Source: Morella rubra (taxonomy: Eukaryota > Streptophyta > Magnoliopsida > Fagales > Myricaceae). Taken from it: a stretch of DNA of 64,000 bases. The translations under genes were made by a program, and so were the position numbers. The stretch covers positions 4,385,944 through 4,449,943 of the forward strand of contig CM025855.1 in assembly GCA_003952965.2 (NCBI GenBank), given 5' to 3'. The notes under the pieces were generated by a model. It saw only the letters and a list, made by a program, of their open reading frames with translations, had not been told where the DNA came from and did not search any database. Every line of letters starts with the position of its first letter. Position 1 is the stretch's first letter. Shown piece by piece: positions 38,120-49,677 of this stretch.

Positions 38120-38420
38120 AATTTTGACGACGCAATGAAGCTTTTTAAAAGACCAGGGAAAACGAAAAACCTCCAAAAAGATTCAAATAATTAAAACAAA
38201 ATAAAACAGAGAAGATATCGAATACCCTAGATGGATCAGAAAAATCAGAGATGAATTCCGGGAATCTTCCGATTGGTTAAAAAATACACCGGAAGATACC
38301 GATAAGAAAAGTAATAGTATGAGGAAAAGAAATAGAAAAATAATTTAAGAAGCAAAAAAGAGGAAGACGAACGAAAAAGAAAGTAAAACAAAACAAACAA
38401 GAGAAATGAGAGGGCGAGGG

Positions 38421-38430
38421 TTTTATATAT
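38421..38430 (-). promoter_or_regulatory. Candidate TATA box of the DIS3L2-type gene
   Basis: The minus strand reads ATATATAAAA about 300 bp upstream of the ATG at 38119, followed by CT-rich sequence typical of plant leaders. It implies a 5' UTR of about 270 nt. Positional inference only. Confidence 0.45.
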
Positions 38431-39138
38431 CGTGGAAGACAGAGACGAGTGGCAATTGTGGAGGTAGTGGTGGTGGTGAAGAAAAGGACGTGATAATTGG
38501 TCGGCGGGGACACAGGCGCCGACTCTAGATTCCTTTTGTCCGACTCCCCCAACCTCTTTTACTTTTCCCTTTTCTTCACACCTTTTCTGTTCCCGACCTT
38601 CCTTTCTCTCTCCTTTTCCTTTTTCAATTTTTTCACTTTTTGCAATTGATGACTGAGGGACTGAGAAGAGCTGCGATGGCGGATGGATCTTCTTACACGT
38701 GTTAATCTTTTTCGGGACTTTTGCGGACTTCTTGCGGTGGGTTCATGGATATATATGTTTTTTATTTTTTTTCGTGCTTTTCTCTTTTTCTTTTTCTTTT
38801 TCTTTTTTTCTATTTTTTTCTTTCCATGTCTGAAAGTCGTATGGATTGACATGACGGACAACGTAGGACTTAAGAAAAGAAAACGATAATAAAATGTTTT
38901 ATATTTTTTTTCCTCTTTGGACTGTTGTAAAAAGATGACTACCGTACACTTGCTCGTCTCTCTGGCAATTTCACTAAAATTTGGACCGTTAAAATAATAA
39001 ATTATTCTGTCTAATTCTGCTAGGATGATTTAATGAATTTTTTTTAGGCTATCATAACTCCTCATGTGTAGTAAAAAAAAATTTTAAAAAAAAATTGCAT
39101 CAAATTAATAAGTAAAAATAAAATTTTCCTTTAAAAAA

Positions 39139-39235
39139 TGCTGGCTTGCCTTAGTGGTTTAGTACATAACGGGATTGTACATAAAACGCACACTGTTCTA
39201 GATTTGATTCTCTATAAAAATCATATGAAAATAAT
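39139..39235 (+). repeat. SINE-like tRNA-derived fragment
   Basis: TGCCTTAGTGGTTTAG resembles a Pol III A box and CTAGATTTGATTC a degenerate B box about 45 bp downstream, as in plant tRNA-related SINEs. There is no clear tail or target duplication. Confidence 0.3.
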
Positions 39236-39240
39236 TTAGC

Positions 39241-39420
39241 CTGTGGCGTTTGTTTGTAGAAATTTTAAAAGATATTTTTAAAATTTTTTGAATATTAAGA
39301 TTTATTAGAATTTGTGAAGCTTTTAAATTGTGTGTATAGATATTAAAAATTTTAGAATATGTTTAATTTGCTCAAAATTTTAATATTCTAAAATATTAAG
39401 TAAATGAAAGCTTAGTAAAC
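39241..39420. repeat. AT-rich repeat with GCGTTTGTTTG end
   Basis: It begins GTGGCGTTTGTTTGTAGAAA and runs through repeated AAAATTTT/AATATT motifs. The segment at 56735-56900 has a similar left end (CTGTTGTTTGTAAAATTTTA) and an inverted right end with AAACAAACG. Together they suggest one small MITE family. Confidence 0.4.
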
Positions 39421-39816
39421 ATAAGAAAATAATTTTTTTACAATAGAGAAAAAAAAATTTTGAGAGCTAGGGGTCATGACCCTCAGTAGCTCACTAGCTA
39501 AAAAAAAAAGGTGATGAATTTGTGCTGGTTCTTCGGGATTTGCTGTAAAGCCTACGGAAAGTTCAAATTAGGCTAGACATTTCCATCGTTACCACATTAC
39601 AAAAAAAGGCACAGAAAATTATTAAGGAAAATTTTAAGTTTGTTTTTGGTAAGTATTTTAACTTTTAAGTTATTTTTCACTCGCCATGAAAAATTTTAAG
39701 TTCAAATGAATGGGACATCAAACATATGCATGTATTGCTGAAAAGTTTAAGGATCAAAGAAGATGTTAATTTGCTTAGAAAAAAAAAAAGGGTCAATTTT
39801 CCAATAAATATTTGAA

Positions 39817-40178
39817 GGGTTAATTACACTTTGCATCCATAAGATTTAAAGGTTCTAATACTTTGCACCCCGTTCTTTTAAGTTTTAGAAATTTCATCCA
39901 TATGGTTTGAGCTTCTTTCGATTTGTACCCTACCGTCTATTTATCTATTATTTCGAACAAAGGGTCAGTCACATATTTTGCATGTGGTTCACTTGACCAT
40001 TTTGCCATCGATATTCAAAAGGGTTAATTACACTTCGCACCCACGTGGTTTTAGGGGTCTGACACTCTGCACATGTATTGCATGTGGTTGAATTTTCCAT
40101 TTGAAATATTAGATAAATTGACGGGATTGTAAAGTATCAAAACTTCCAAACTATGTAAGTACAAAGTGTAATTAACAC
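39817..40178. mobile_element. MITE with near-perfect 9-bp target duplication
   Basis: The 362-bp element begins GGGTTAATTACACTTTGCA and ends ACAAAGTGTAATTAAC plus AC. The flanks are ATATTTGAA and ATATTTAAA (8 of 9), fitting a Mutator-type insertion. A second left-end-like motif GGGTTAATTACACTTCGCA at about 40020 suggests nesting or an internal duplication. Confidence 0.7.
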
Positions 40179-40999
40179 ATATTTAAACTTTACTTCACAA
40201 AATCTTTGAAAGAGATGCATCAATTTTACATAGAATTTGTTATCAAACTCAATTACGAATCTAAGTCATAAAATTGGTGATTAAACTAGGCAAAATCACA
40301 ATTTGGTATTTAAGAATATATCTCTATTTTTCCTGTTTATACTATATATGTCGTATTATCATTTTTTCTTGTGGACTAAATGCCAAAAAATTGTCATCTA
40401 AAAAATTTTCAATAAGGAAAACAAAGGGTCTGAACTTTAAACTTTAATAGACGTTTTTTTTCACAGTTTTTATAAACAAAATTAACAAGTATGCACATAT
40501 TTTTCTCTAATTGCTCGAATACTCCCGTGTAGTGTTTTTCTTGATAGATCTAATTAAATCTTAAAAATACTAAATGGTTGGAGATTATCTTGTTTATTTC
40601 CTCTAAAGAGTGTTGTGAATACCCTTATGGTAAATTATTTATATAACATAACATCTTATCTTGTTTATTTCCTCTATTTGTGTATGAACGCCATTTTTTT
40701 ATTTTTTATTTTAGGGGAATATCATTTTGGACCCCCCTCAAATTATGGGATTAATACTACTTTGGACATTTTAGCTATTAAAATTCATTTATATGCATAT
40801 ATCTTATAATAAACTAGCCCAATCGTTAAAATTGTGTCACATGGTAGTTTTTAACTTTTTGTTAGTTTGAAGGCTTCATGTGATGAACATAATAGTTCGA
40901 ATCCCAAAGTGACATTGCCAAGAGTACAAAATGAAGTTTTTTCTTTTTCTTGTGAACTATTTTGGAGAATGATTATTGCTAGATCTTATTTGGGAAAAA

Positions 41000-41265
41000 A
41001 AATATTTTTCACCTACGAACTACCATAGATTTTGCACTTTAAACCCTGTTAAATTTGTAGACTAAAATGACAATAATGCCCTTAATCCACTTTACATATA
41101 TTGAAAATATTGTTGTCAATTCATTAAATTTTTGGGAGTATTATAGTTGGACAGAGGGTACAAAGTGTCTAACATTGATAGTTTAAGGGTGCAATATGTC
41201 AAAATTGATAGTTTATGATGCAATGTGTCAAAAACCCGATAGTTGATGGGTGAGAAGTGTATTTT
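41000..41265. repeat. MITE remnant of the 'acactttg' family
   Basis: Contains TTTTGCACTTTAAACCC on the left and repeated GTGCAATATGTCAAA / GATAGTTTA motifs on the right, related in wording and layout to the elements at 39817 and 28610. Ends are eroded. Confidence 0.4.
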
Positions 41266-41504
41266 CCTCGTTTTATTTTCATATGATTGAGTTGCTTTAA
41301 TTTAAGGCTTAATTACTGATAATGTCAACTTTTAACAAATCAGTTATTAGAATACAACTTATAACTAACAGTCTATGGTCAGATATTTAGATATACAAAT
41401 CCTCGATACAGTTCCTAGTGTTTAGCATCAATAAATGTCGTCGTGTATGCGACTTAATTTTCAATTAATTACAATTGCAATTAAGAAATCGGCTTTCCTG
41501 AATG

Positions 41505-43373
41505 TATTTCCAGAGGCGGCTGTGCGAAATCTTGTTGCTTTCTTTGAAGAAGCCGAAAATTAGAGCTACTTCTTCCCTTTTGGCATGCGTGGACGGCAGC
41601 CGCATCTTTAGGCGTCGTGGGATTGATTTCGTTCGGAATTGCTCGTGGCGGTGCTGTCATTTTCGGATCTTGTGGGGAGCGGTTGCACCGCACTAATCAA
41701 CAGGTGCAGTGTGTATATGTTTTCTTGTTTATTATGCACACCATATGTTTGAGGGATTCACGTCCACAAGCAAGTGGGTTTTGTTTATCTTCTTTGGAAT
41801 GTTGATTTGATGTGTGTTGGTGTTATAATTGGAATCATTAAAAGAGTTACATAACATATATTTATTTCTGGTCTTTAGCTCCTAAGTCCTAACGGTAAAG
41901 CCGCTATGTGCAGAAAAAACTTGTAAGGGACAATACTGCAGGATACCGTACACCGTTCCTCTGTTAACAAAGAATAGAGCTCGATCCACATTGTGTGTTA
42001 ATGCATGGAACACCTTTCTTCTTAGAACAAATAAATATGCACTCAGATTTGACCAGCACTGAAAAAATATAGTACCATGCAAATATCATCGTGAATACCG
42101 AAGAACTTCCTGAAAGAGGGCGCGGCAGTGTTGATTTTAATAGAAAAGAGGGCAAACCATCTTCACCCTCACTCACCATTATGCTCTTCATCTCATGACC
42201 CTCTACTGACTTCTCTCTATTTCTCATTCCATCAAACCTGCGCATGGGATACTTCTTACTTTTCCCCACCATCTTCTTGGTTTTTCCTCTTGTCTCCGGT
42301 CTAACATCCTCGGGGTTGGTACAGCCAAATTTCAGTGCTTCGTACTATGCTTTTATTGACAACAATGGTGCTTTCTTGTTCTCCCGTAATGGCACATTCA
42401 GTGCAACTATCTTCAACCCCGGTGCTCAAAGAAGCTTCTACCTGTGTGTCATCCACGAGGAATCCAACACCATCATCTGGTCTGCCAACCGCGATGCTCC
42501 CATCACAGAATCCGGTACAGTGTCTCTTACGCCCAAAGGTCTCACAATTGCTGATCAAGATGGCCAAATCAGATGGTCAACTCCACCACTAAAGTCATCG
42601 GTGTTTGCATTACTGTTAACTGACTTTGGTAATCTTGTCTTACTTGATCGTTCCAATGCTTCTATTTGGGAAAGTTTTCACTACCCAACAGATACGATTG
42701 TGATTGGGCAACACTTGCCAGTTGGGGCATCTCTGGCTAGTGCCGTTTCAGATGATGATTTATCATCCCGCGATTACAGGCTCACAATAACTATTTCTGA
42801 TGCCTTCCTGCAATGGCAAGGACAAACGTATTGGAAATTGTCAGAGGATACAAAGGCTTTTGTCAACGCGAATTATGCTGTAGAATACATGGCGATGAAT
42901 AGAACCGGTCTCTATCTTTTTGGTAATAATGAATCAGTTGTTATACAGGTCATCTTACCGCCATCTGACTTTCGAATTGCCAAGTTGGGCACATCAGGGA
43001 AGTTCACTGTCAGTAGCTATACTAGTACCAACTGGCTGGAGGAATTTTCAGCGCCATATGATGATTGTCGAATTCCATTCATTTGTGGCCTAATTGGATT
43101 CTGTTCATATGACTCTTCGTCCACTATTAATTATAAATATCCCATCTGTTCATGTCCAACGGGCTTCCATATTCGTTCACAGCACAAAAGTGGTTGCTTA
43201 CCAAGTGATGGTTCTTACTCTTTGCCCGTTTCTTGCAACTCGACCAATAAAGGCAGTTGGTCAGACCCATCAGCTTTCTCATATTTATGGCTTGGCAATG
43301 GATCGGGATACTTCTCCAATTCTTTCTCTCAACCTGTAAAATATGGTGTGAATGTTTCATTTTGTAAAAATCT
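41505..43373 (+). repeat. Tandem duplication unit A (5' region and ectodomain of receptor gene)
   Basis: Upstream sequence and coding sequence align with 47545-49677. Shared upstream landmarks include AAATCTTGTTGCTTTCT, GGTGCTGTCATTTTCGG and CTTGTTTATTATGCA. The coding part is roughly 93 percent identical. Homology ends abruptly after the codons for VSFCKNL (about 43373). Confidence 0.88.
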
Positions 43374-43443
43374 TAAGCTTGATAAATTTCAATATTTTAT
43401 TTTGGCCCTCCAAAAGTCAAATTCTGGTTTCGGTCATTTTTAA
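42244..43443 (+). CDS. Truncated G-type lectin receptor paralogue, ectodomain only
   Basis: A 399-residue open frame starts with the same signal-peptide sequence (MGYFLLFPTIFLVFPLVSG) as the full receptor at 48555. It continues through the bulb-type lectin domain (about 30-170), the S-locus-like region and the EGF-like Cys-rich part up to NVSFCKNL. It then switches to an unrelated 22-residue tail (KLDKFQYFILALQKSNSGFG...) ending at 43443. The second half of the PAN-like module, the membrane span and the kinase are absent. No kinase sequence was found in the 4 kb downstream. Up to the junction the frame has no stop, so the product, if made, would be a secreted glycoprotein with many N-glycosylation sites. 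It may be a decaying duplicate or a soluble decoy; sequence alone does not decide. Confidence 0.72.
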   Translation: MGYFLLFPTIFLVFPLVSGLTSSGLVQPNFSASYYAFIDNNGAFLFSRNGTFSATIFNPGAQRSFYLCVIHEESNTIIWSANRDAPITESGTVSLTPKGLTIADQDGQIRWSTPPLKSSVFALLLTDFGNLVLLDRSNASIWESFHYPTDTIVIGQHLPVGASLASAVSDDDLSSRDYRLTITISDAFLQWQGQTYWKLSEDTKAFVNANYAVEYMAMNRTGLYLFGNNESVVIQVILPPSDFRIAKLGTSGKFTVSSYTSTNWLEEFSAPYDDCRIPFICGLIGFCSYDSSSTINYKYPICSCPTGFHIRSQHKSGCLPSDGSYSLPVSCNSTNKGSWSDPSAFSYLWLGNGSGYFSNSFSQPVKYGVNVSFCKNLKLDKFQYFILALQKSNSGFGHF

Positions 43444-45129
43444 AGATATTTACTTTTTATTAGAATTTGTAAAAAAAAATAAAGAGAGAGATAATTTAAT
43501 GTAATCTTTTTTAAAAAAATATTAGAGTTTAGTAAAAAAATATGAATACAGAAGATTTGTTATAATTTTTTTTGAAAAAATATTAGTATTTGTGTAGGAT
43601 TTTTTGGAATCCTAGATATTCCTTTTATTAAATTTTGTTGCATCTATTATAACTTATAATATTTTTACAAATAAAAACTTGCTCTGAAATTTCCGATCAG
43701 AACAAATCGTTCCATTGTTTTTTTTTTCTAAGCAAAAGAGGAGGGAATGTTTCCAGTTAGTCGAGATGTCATGCAAACCACGAGCCTTGTCACAATAACC
43801 ACATGAGCGGCCCACTGCTTGGGCTTCAAGGCCAACTTATTTTATATATATATATATATATATATAGCCCGGCCATCTTTGGTCCTGCAATAAATAGTCT
43901 CTTTCTCACATTGCCGCCCAATTTTGACGTTTTAGTCTCGGTCAGTATTCTTTCCAACTTCAAAAACTACAAAATTTTGTGTTAAATAAATATATTAATA
44001 TATATATGCAGTAGTTGGCCAACCATGTGAGCACTACAGTTTACACATGTGGGGGTGAGGCGTGGATGCTGACTTTGGGAGCCATAAGATCGGCATGCTT
44101 TCCTAATTCCAATATTTTGGTACATCCATTGTAGATACGATAACATGTGAACAACGTCCAGGTTCAAGGATTATGATTTGTTATAATTTTTTATCCGTAA
44201 AATTTAAAGAAAAATAAACATAACAGGTAAATTCATTGTAAGATTTATATTATATAAAACTTTATATGAACAATATTAAAATATGTAGAGTCTAACTATT
44301 GTGTCTATCTCTTTCAAAATCTTAATCTGAAGCCTAATTATATTGATTTACAGTTGTGGATTTGAAAAGTTTAAATATATATTGCCCATTAAAAAAAAAT
44401 TATTATCCATTAATTTTGGGTTAAGTTAGGCGAAATCTTAGCCAAAGAACCCAGCTTTAGACATATTAATTACGCATTTGTTTATACTGCCAAAGTCATT
44501 AATGTATTTGTAGTCGGGAACTCGCTTATCTCGTTGACTCCCCCCACAGGGACGACAATGGATCTTTCTTTCTGATCTTTGCAAACTTCGGAGTATCCCA
44601 GAAGAGCAGGACAGATTTGGGTTGGTGCCTGCAGGCTCTTTTGTCATTTCTTTATTGTATTTCCTCGAACTTTTCTTGCTGAGAACATGGCAGAACGTGC
44701 TGATCTTCTAGTTCTATTCAGATCAGCGATAAACAAGTAAGTATTGAAGTTATTGATTTTCTTTTGCTTTTTTCGGTATTTTTTTAAATTTTTTCTATCC
44801 AAAACATCGCGTTTAGAGATTCTTTTAATCTGATAGACGCAATCAGGACAATCCAAATTCTTGCGAAAACAGAATAATTTGATCCCCTTTTTTCGTTGAC
44901 CATAATCATTCATTGCATTATATATAATTATAAATTATTTGATTTTTTACACTTTTGCATCCGGTTAAACTTTTTTCTGTTAATCATTAATTTAAATAAT
45001 TTTTAATTAAGTAGTAATTAGTACAGTAACGGCTACGGCCTACTATGGACAAAGTAATTCCACCCGTGTTTCTTGATAAATTAATAGGCTAACATAGAGG
45101 TTCACTCGTTAGTTAAAATTTGAATTTTT

Positions 45130-45435
45130 AAGGGATAAATACATTTTACACTCTCTAACATATTTAACACTTTGCACTTTTTGGAAATTTAGTTTTTACT
45201 CTCTAAAATTACGAATTTATCCTCATAAAATAGTCACAGTGAAAAAAAAATATTATCGGAACAAAATTATTATTTCGCAAGTTAAAAAATTATTTTTCGT
45301 CTAAATTAATCGAAAACTTTAAAAGAAGGTATAAAATGTAATCAATAATTGATGGGTTCAATATAACAAAAATAATAAATTGAAGTGCAAAGTGTTAAGA
45401 GCTCTATATTTAGAGGACGCAAAATGTATTTAACT
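45130..45435. repeat. MITE remnant of the 'acactttg' family
   Basis: The left part reads GGGATAAATACATTTTACAC and the right part GACGCAAAATGTATTTAAC, an imperfect inverse. Internal ACACTTTGCAC and GTGCAAAGTGT also form inverse partners. The target duplication is unclear. Confidence 0.5.
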
Positions 45436-46849
45436 TTTATTTTTATCGTAATAACCAAGCAACATAAAGAAACACATCTTACTCCATTTTTGTTAAATAG
45501 CGAGAAAATTGGTTGCAAAAATCTTTATATTTGATTCAGACGAATCTAACCAAATTAAAAAATTTACTAGCCGAATTAAAAGCACATCGACAAATTTTAG
45601 CTACTTGAATCAACTCATGAATTTTAGATATTCGTTTTATGAATTTTGTTGCATCCATTTGTAGTTTAAAATATTTTCGGAAACGAACATCCTCTGAGAA
45701 TGAAGCCAGTCACATGTATAAGTGTGATGGATCGAACTCAAACATTATAGTTAAAATATTTAATCCCAAACTATATATCCAACCCCACCCCCAGTAAGGT
45801 TGCAGGAGTGGTGGCGGCCAACAGATCATGTGGTGTGTCAATGGGCTGGTACGGCAGTGAGCGTCCAAAGCTGCGCCGTATTCCAATGAATTGGAACTTG
45901 CAAATTGGATGAGTTGGTTTTTGATCATCCCACGTTGAATTTGAAGAAGGTCCATTAATACCCGGTGTAGGTGGATTGGCAGCAACCGCGTCCACTGCAA
46001 CTGCCCCTTTGTCAGATTTACTATTTTTAAGTACAATCTTTATGGATTCGATGGTTTAATTTAATTAAATAAATGACGACATGATTAAAAATTCCGGAAG
46101 GCGAAGTAATTGAGAAAAGAGAAAAAAAAAAATTAAATAATTAAGCAGTTCACTTTTGGGCACTTGTCGATTGTAGAGTGGTCCTTCTAGGTTTAGGAAT
46201 CTGTTCAAGTCCCTGTTTTTGTTTATGCTGTTCCCCCTACATCTTGGAGGTTTTATTTGGATTTTTGACTTAACCACAAGGGTTTTTATCGAAAATTGAA
46301 AACAAAAGTGCCAAATTTTTTAGTAAATAATTTATCTGTAGACTTTTATAAGCTTAAATTTCTGTCAAAATAATAATTTAACACTCTTCAAAGGTGTTGA
46401 GTTTGAGCACAAACTCTACAAACCCATTTAATAAGTTATTGAGTTTTTTTCTACGTGTGAGAAGAGAAAAAATTAGTGATAAGTTACATAACGGCTAAGT
46501 TACACTTTGAGCTATAATTATTATAAGAAGCTTCAAGAATAACTTTAATTAATCTTTTTTGAAGTTAAAGTGCAAATGTGGCAGCACTTGTCTCTTGGGT
46601 CGTTACAAAAGGTATCAAAGTGATCCTAATAACTACCAATGTGGGCTTGGTGGGTCTTTACGAAAACGTTAAGGATTTAAGGGAGAGATTATAATATTCT
46701 GAATCTCGCATGGGATGGCAAAAGAAAAGGAATAAGATACGAGTTCTATAAATGTTAAATCCTACATTGAGATCTTATTAAGTTGAATTAAGTTTTATAA
46801 TGATTCCAATTCTAAGGAGCTTCAAGAAACACATATGTGGTTAGCGATT

Positions 46850-47170
46850 TTGCACAATAAACTACTATGTTTGAGATATTACACCTACAAAACTATATAT
46901 TCTTAATACATTACACCTTCTGTTTATTTTTTCCGTCACATCGAACAAAAATTCACTTTTTTTAAATAAGAAATATCGATTATGCCTATAAATGTAATCT
47001 CATATTCACTTAAATTTGTTAAGGGTATAATCGGTATTTCTTATTAAAAAAAGAGTTAATTTTCATCCAATTTTACTAAAAAAATAGATGGAGTGTGCAT
47101 TATAACAGGTAGTTCGTGAGTATAATATTTTAGATATAGCAGTTTAAGGTGTAAGGTGCAAAATCTATTA
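46850..47170. repeat. MITE remnant of the 'acactttg' family
   Basis: TTTTGCACAATAAACTACTA on the left and GTAAGGTGCAAAATC on the right are inverse partners. TTACACC/GGTGTAA motifs repeat inside. Eroded, with no target duplication seen. Confidence 0.4.
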
Positions 47171-47544
47171 TAACTATCCAAGGACAGCAATAGCCACGTA
47201 TGTGCTTTGACTTCAAAAATACTAGTTAATTTGTCTCTTGAAATTCCTTAGAATTAGAATCATTATAAAGCCCCATTTGAATCTAGCAAGGTCTAGAAGG
47301 CAAAGTGAAATTTTCCAAGAAAAAAATTAACGATTACTGTGTATTATGACCGTTTAATCTTTAAATTCTGGAGAAACAAACGGTCCCGTTTAACTGTATA
47401 ACCGAATCAGTGCCTTACCAGCTCACTGGATCACAAACCCGTCTCTCTCTTCAGTCCACTTTCACTCTTCTTTGCGCCCAAAAGATATCTCCAACTCGTT
47501 CAGACTCACTGTACGGATGAGTCCACTCTACCCAAATTCCTGAG

Positions 47545-49677
47545 GCATTTCCAAATCTTGTTGCTTTCTCAGTAGAAGCCGTAGTTAGAGCCACTTTTTA
47601 TCCTTGGCATGTGTCGCATGCAATTGTCACTTACCAGGACCTCCGCTTCTTTAGGGATCGTCGGATTGACCTGGTCGGGATTGCTCGTGCGGTGCTGTCA
47701 TTTTCGGTTCTTGGGGGGCGGTAGCACACATTAATCAACGAGGTGCGGTGTGTATTTTCCAGGCTTGTTTATTATGCAGGCCATGTGTTTGAGGGTTTCA
47801 CTCAATCAAGTGGGTTTTGTTTATGCTCTTCTTCGGAATAGAGTTTCTATGTCTGTTTATCAATTATTGGTACTGTTGGTGTTCTTGAAAATCATTGGAA
47901 CAGTTACATAACATATATTTGTTTCTGGTCTTTAGCTCTTAACTCTGACGGTGAAGCGGCAGAGGTGTAGATGGGGTAGGCTCTTCCTATGTCACTAGTC
48001 GAACCAGAATAATAATACCCATAACAGTAAATAAAAGAAAGAAAGAAAAATAAGGTTGTCTTCTTGAATTTAATGACTGATCGAGTGCAATGTGCAGAAA
48101 AAACTGGTAAAGGACACTAGTGCACGATACTATACCCATTCGTCTGTTATAAAATAAAAAAAATTACAAGGCAAGTTTCAAATGGCATGTGAGATTCACA
48201 TTATTGGTATAACTTAAGAGAGGAGCTGGGTCCACGATTGTGTGTGCAGCGTTTTCAGCAAATCAAGATAGTGCAAGGCAATAGAATAGGGGTAAAAAGG
48301 CTAGGTAATGCAAGGAACACCAATCTTCTTAGAATAAAGAAATTTGCACTCAGATTTGACCAAGCACTAAAAAAATTGTAGTATTTTGCATCTGCGCCTG
48401 ATGTTAGCATTGAATAAACATAATCTTGGCCCCCCCGATTAGAATCGAGCTGGTGGAGAGAGAGAGTTTTCATTGTCAACACAAAACCAAGTTGGGATTG
48501 GTATTCACCCTCAACTTACCTCTCTCTCTGTTTCTCATTCCGTCGAACCTCCGTATGGGATACTTCTTACTTTTCCCCACCATCTTCTTGGTTTTTCCTC
48601 TCGTCTCCGGTTTAACATCATCGGGGTTGGTGCAGCCAAATTTCAATGCCTCGTACAACGCTTTTATTGGCAACAATGGTACTTTCTTGTTCTCCCGTAA
48701 CAATACATTCAGAGCTGCTATCTTCAGCCCGGGTGCTCAAAAAAGCTTCTATCTGTGTGTCATCCATGCGGAATCCAACACCATCATCTGGTCTGCCAAC
48801 CGCGATGCTCCCATCTCAGAATCCGGTACAGTGTCTCTTACGTCCAAAGGGCTCACAATTGCTGATGAAGATGGCAAAATCAGATGGTCAACCCCACCAC
48901 TAAAGTCATCGGTATCTGCATTACTGTTAACTGACTTCGGTAATCTTGTCTTACATGATCGTTCCAATGCTTCTCTTTGGGAAAGTTTCCACTACCCAAC
49001 AGATACAATTGTGATTGGGCAACACTTGCCAGTTGGGGCATCTCTGTCTAGTGCCGTTTCAGATGATGACTTATCATCCGGTGATTACAAGCTCACAATA
49101 ACTACTTCTGATGCCTTCCTGCAATGGAAAGGACAAACATATTGGAAATTGTCAATGGATACGAAGGCTTTTGTCAACGCCAATTATGCTGCAGAATACA
49201 TGGCGATAAACGGAACCGGTCTCTATCTTTTTGGTAATAATGAATCAGTTGTTGTTATAGAGGTCTTCTTGCCGCTGTCTGACTTCCCAATTGCCCAGTT
49301 AGGCACATCAGGGATGTTTACTGTCAGCAGCTATACTAGTGACAACTGGCTGCAGGAATTTTCAGGGCCAGATGATGATTGTGGAATTCCATTCATTTGT
49401 GGCCCAATTGGATTTTGTAAATATGACTCTTCGTCCAGTAATCCCATCTGTTCATGTCCATCGGGCTTTCATGGTGGTTTACAGAACACAAGTGGCTGCT
49501 TACCAAGTGATGGTTCTTACTCTTTGCCCGTTTCTTGCAACTCGACCAATAAAGGCAGTCGGTCAGACCCATCAGCATTCTCATATTTATGGCTTGGCAA
49601 TGGATCGGGATACTTCTCCAATTCTTTCTCTCAACCTGTAAAATATGGTGTGAATGTTTCATTTTGTAAAAATCTAT
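47545..49677 (+). repeat. Tandem duplication unit B (5' region and ectodomain of receptor gene)
   Basis: Partner of 41505-43373, in direct orientation about 6 kb apart. It is longer in the upstream part because of insertions between the shared landmarks and the start codon. Confidence 0.85.

Larger units (their letters stand above)
38431..41504. other. Gene-free AT-rich region with repeat debris
   Basis: No gene recognised. A SINE-like piece, AT-rich repeats and two MITE remnants are listed separately. A CT/T-rich low-complexity tract covers about 38755-38825. Confidence 0.6.
43444..47544. other. Gene-free spacer between the two receptor copies
   Basis: AT-rich DNA with a TA microsatellite (about 43842-43866), MITE remnants (listed) and short eroded repeats such as AGATATTAGAATTTGT-like motifs near 43450-43610. 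A block around 46560-46840 recalls degraded LTR or promoter sequence of a retroelement but cannot be delimited. Open frames here (for example 44438-44647, 45710-46036) show no domain. Confidence 0.55.

Noticed and set aside
40815-40930. Possible tRNA or SINE fragment with AGTTCGAATCCC
   Set aside because: A single B-box-like match without a credible A box or tail.
44400-47500. Search for the missing kinase half of the truncated receptor
   Set aside because: I looked for GxGxFG, HCD/HRD, DFG and APE-type coding on both strands and saw none, so I treat the truncation as real within this window.
48426-48554. 43-codon upstream extension of the receptor kinase frame
   Set aside because: The extension begins with TTG and has no signal-peptide character; the first ATG (48555) starts a clear signal peptide shared with the paralogue.
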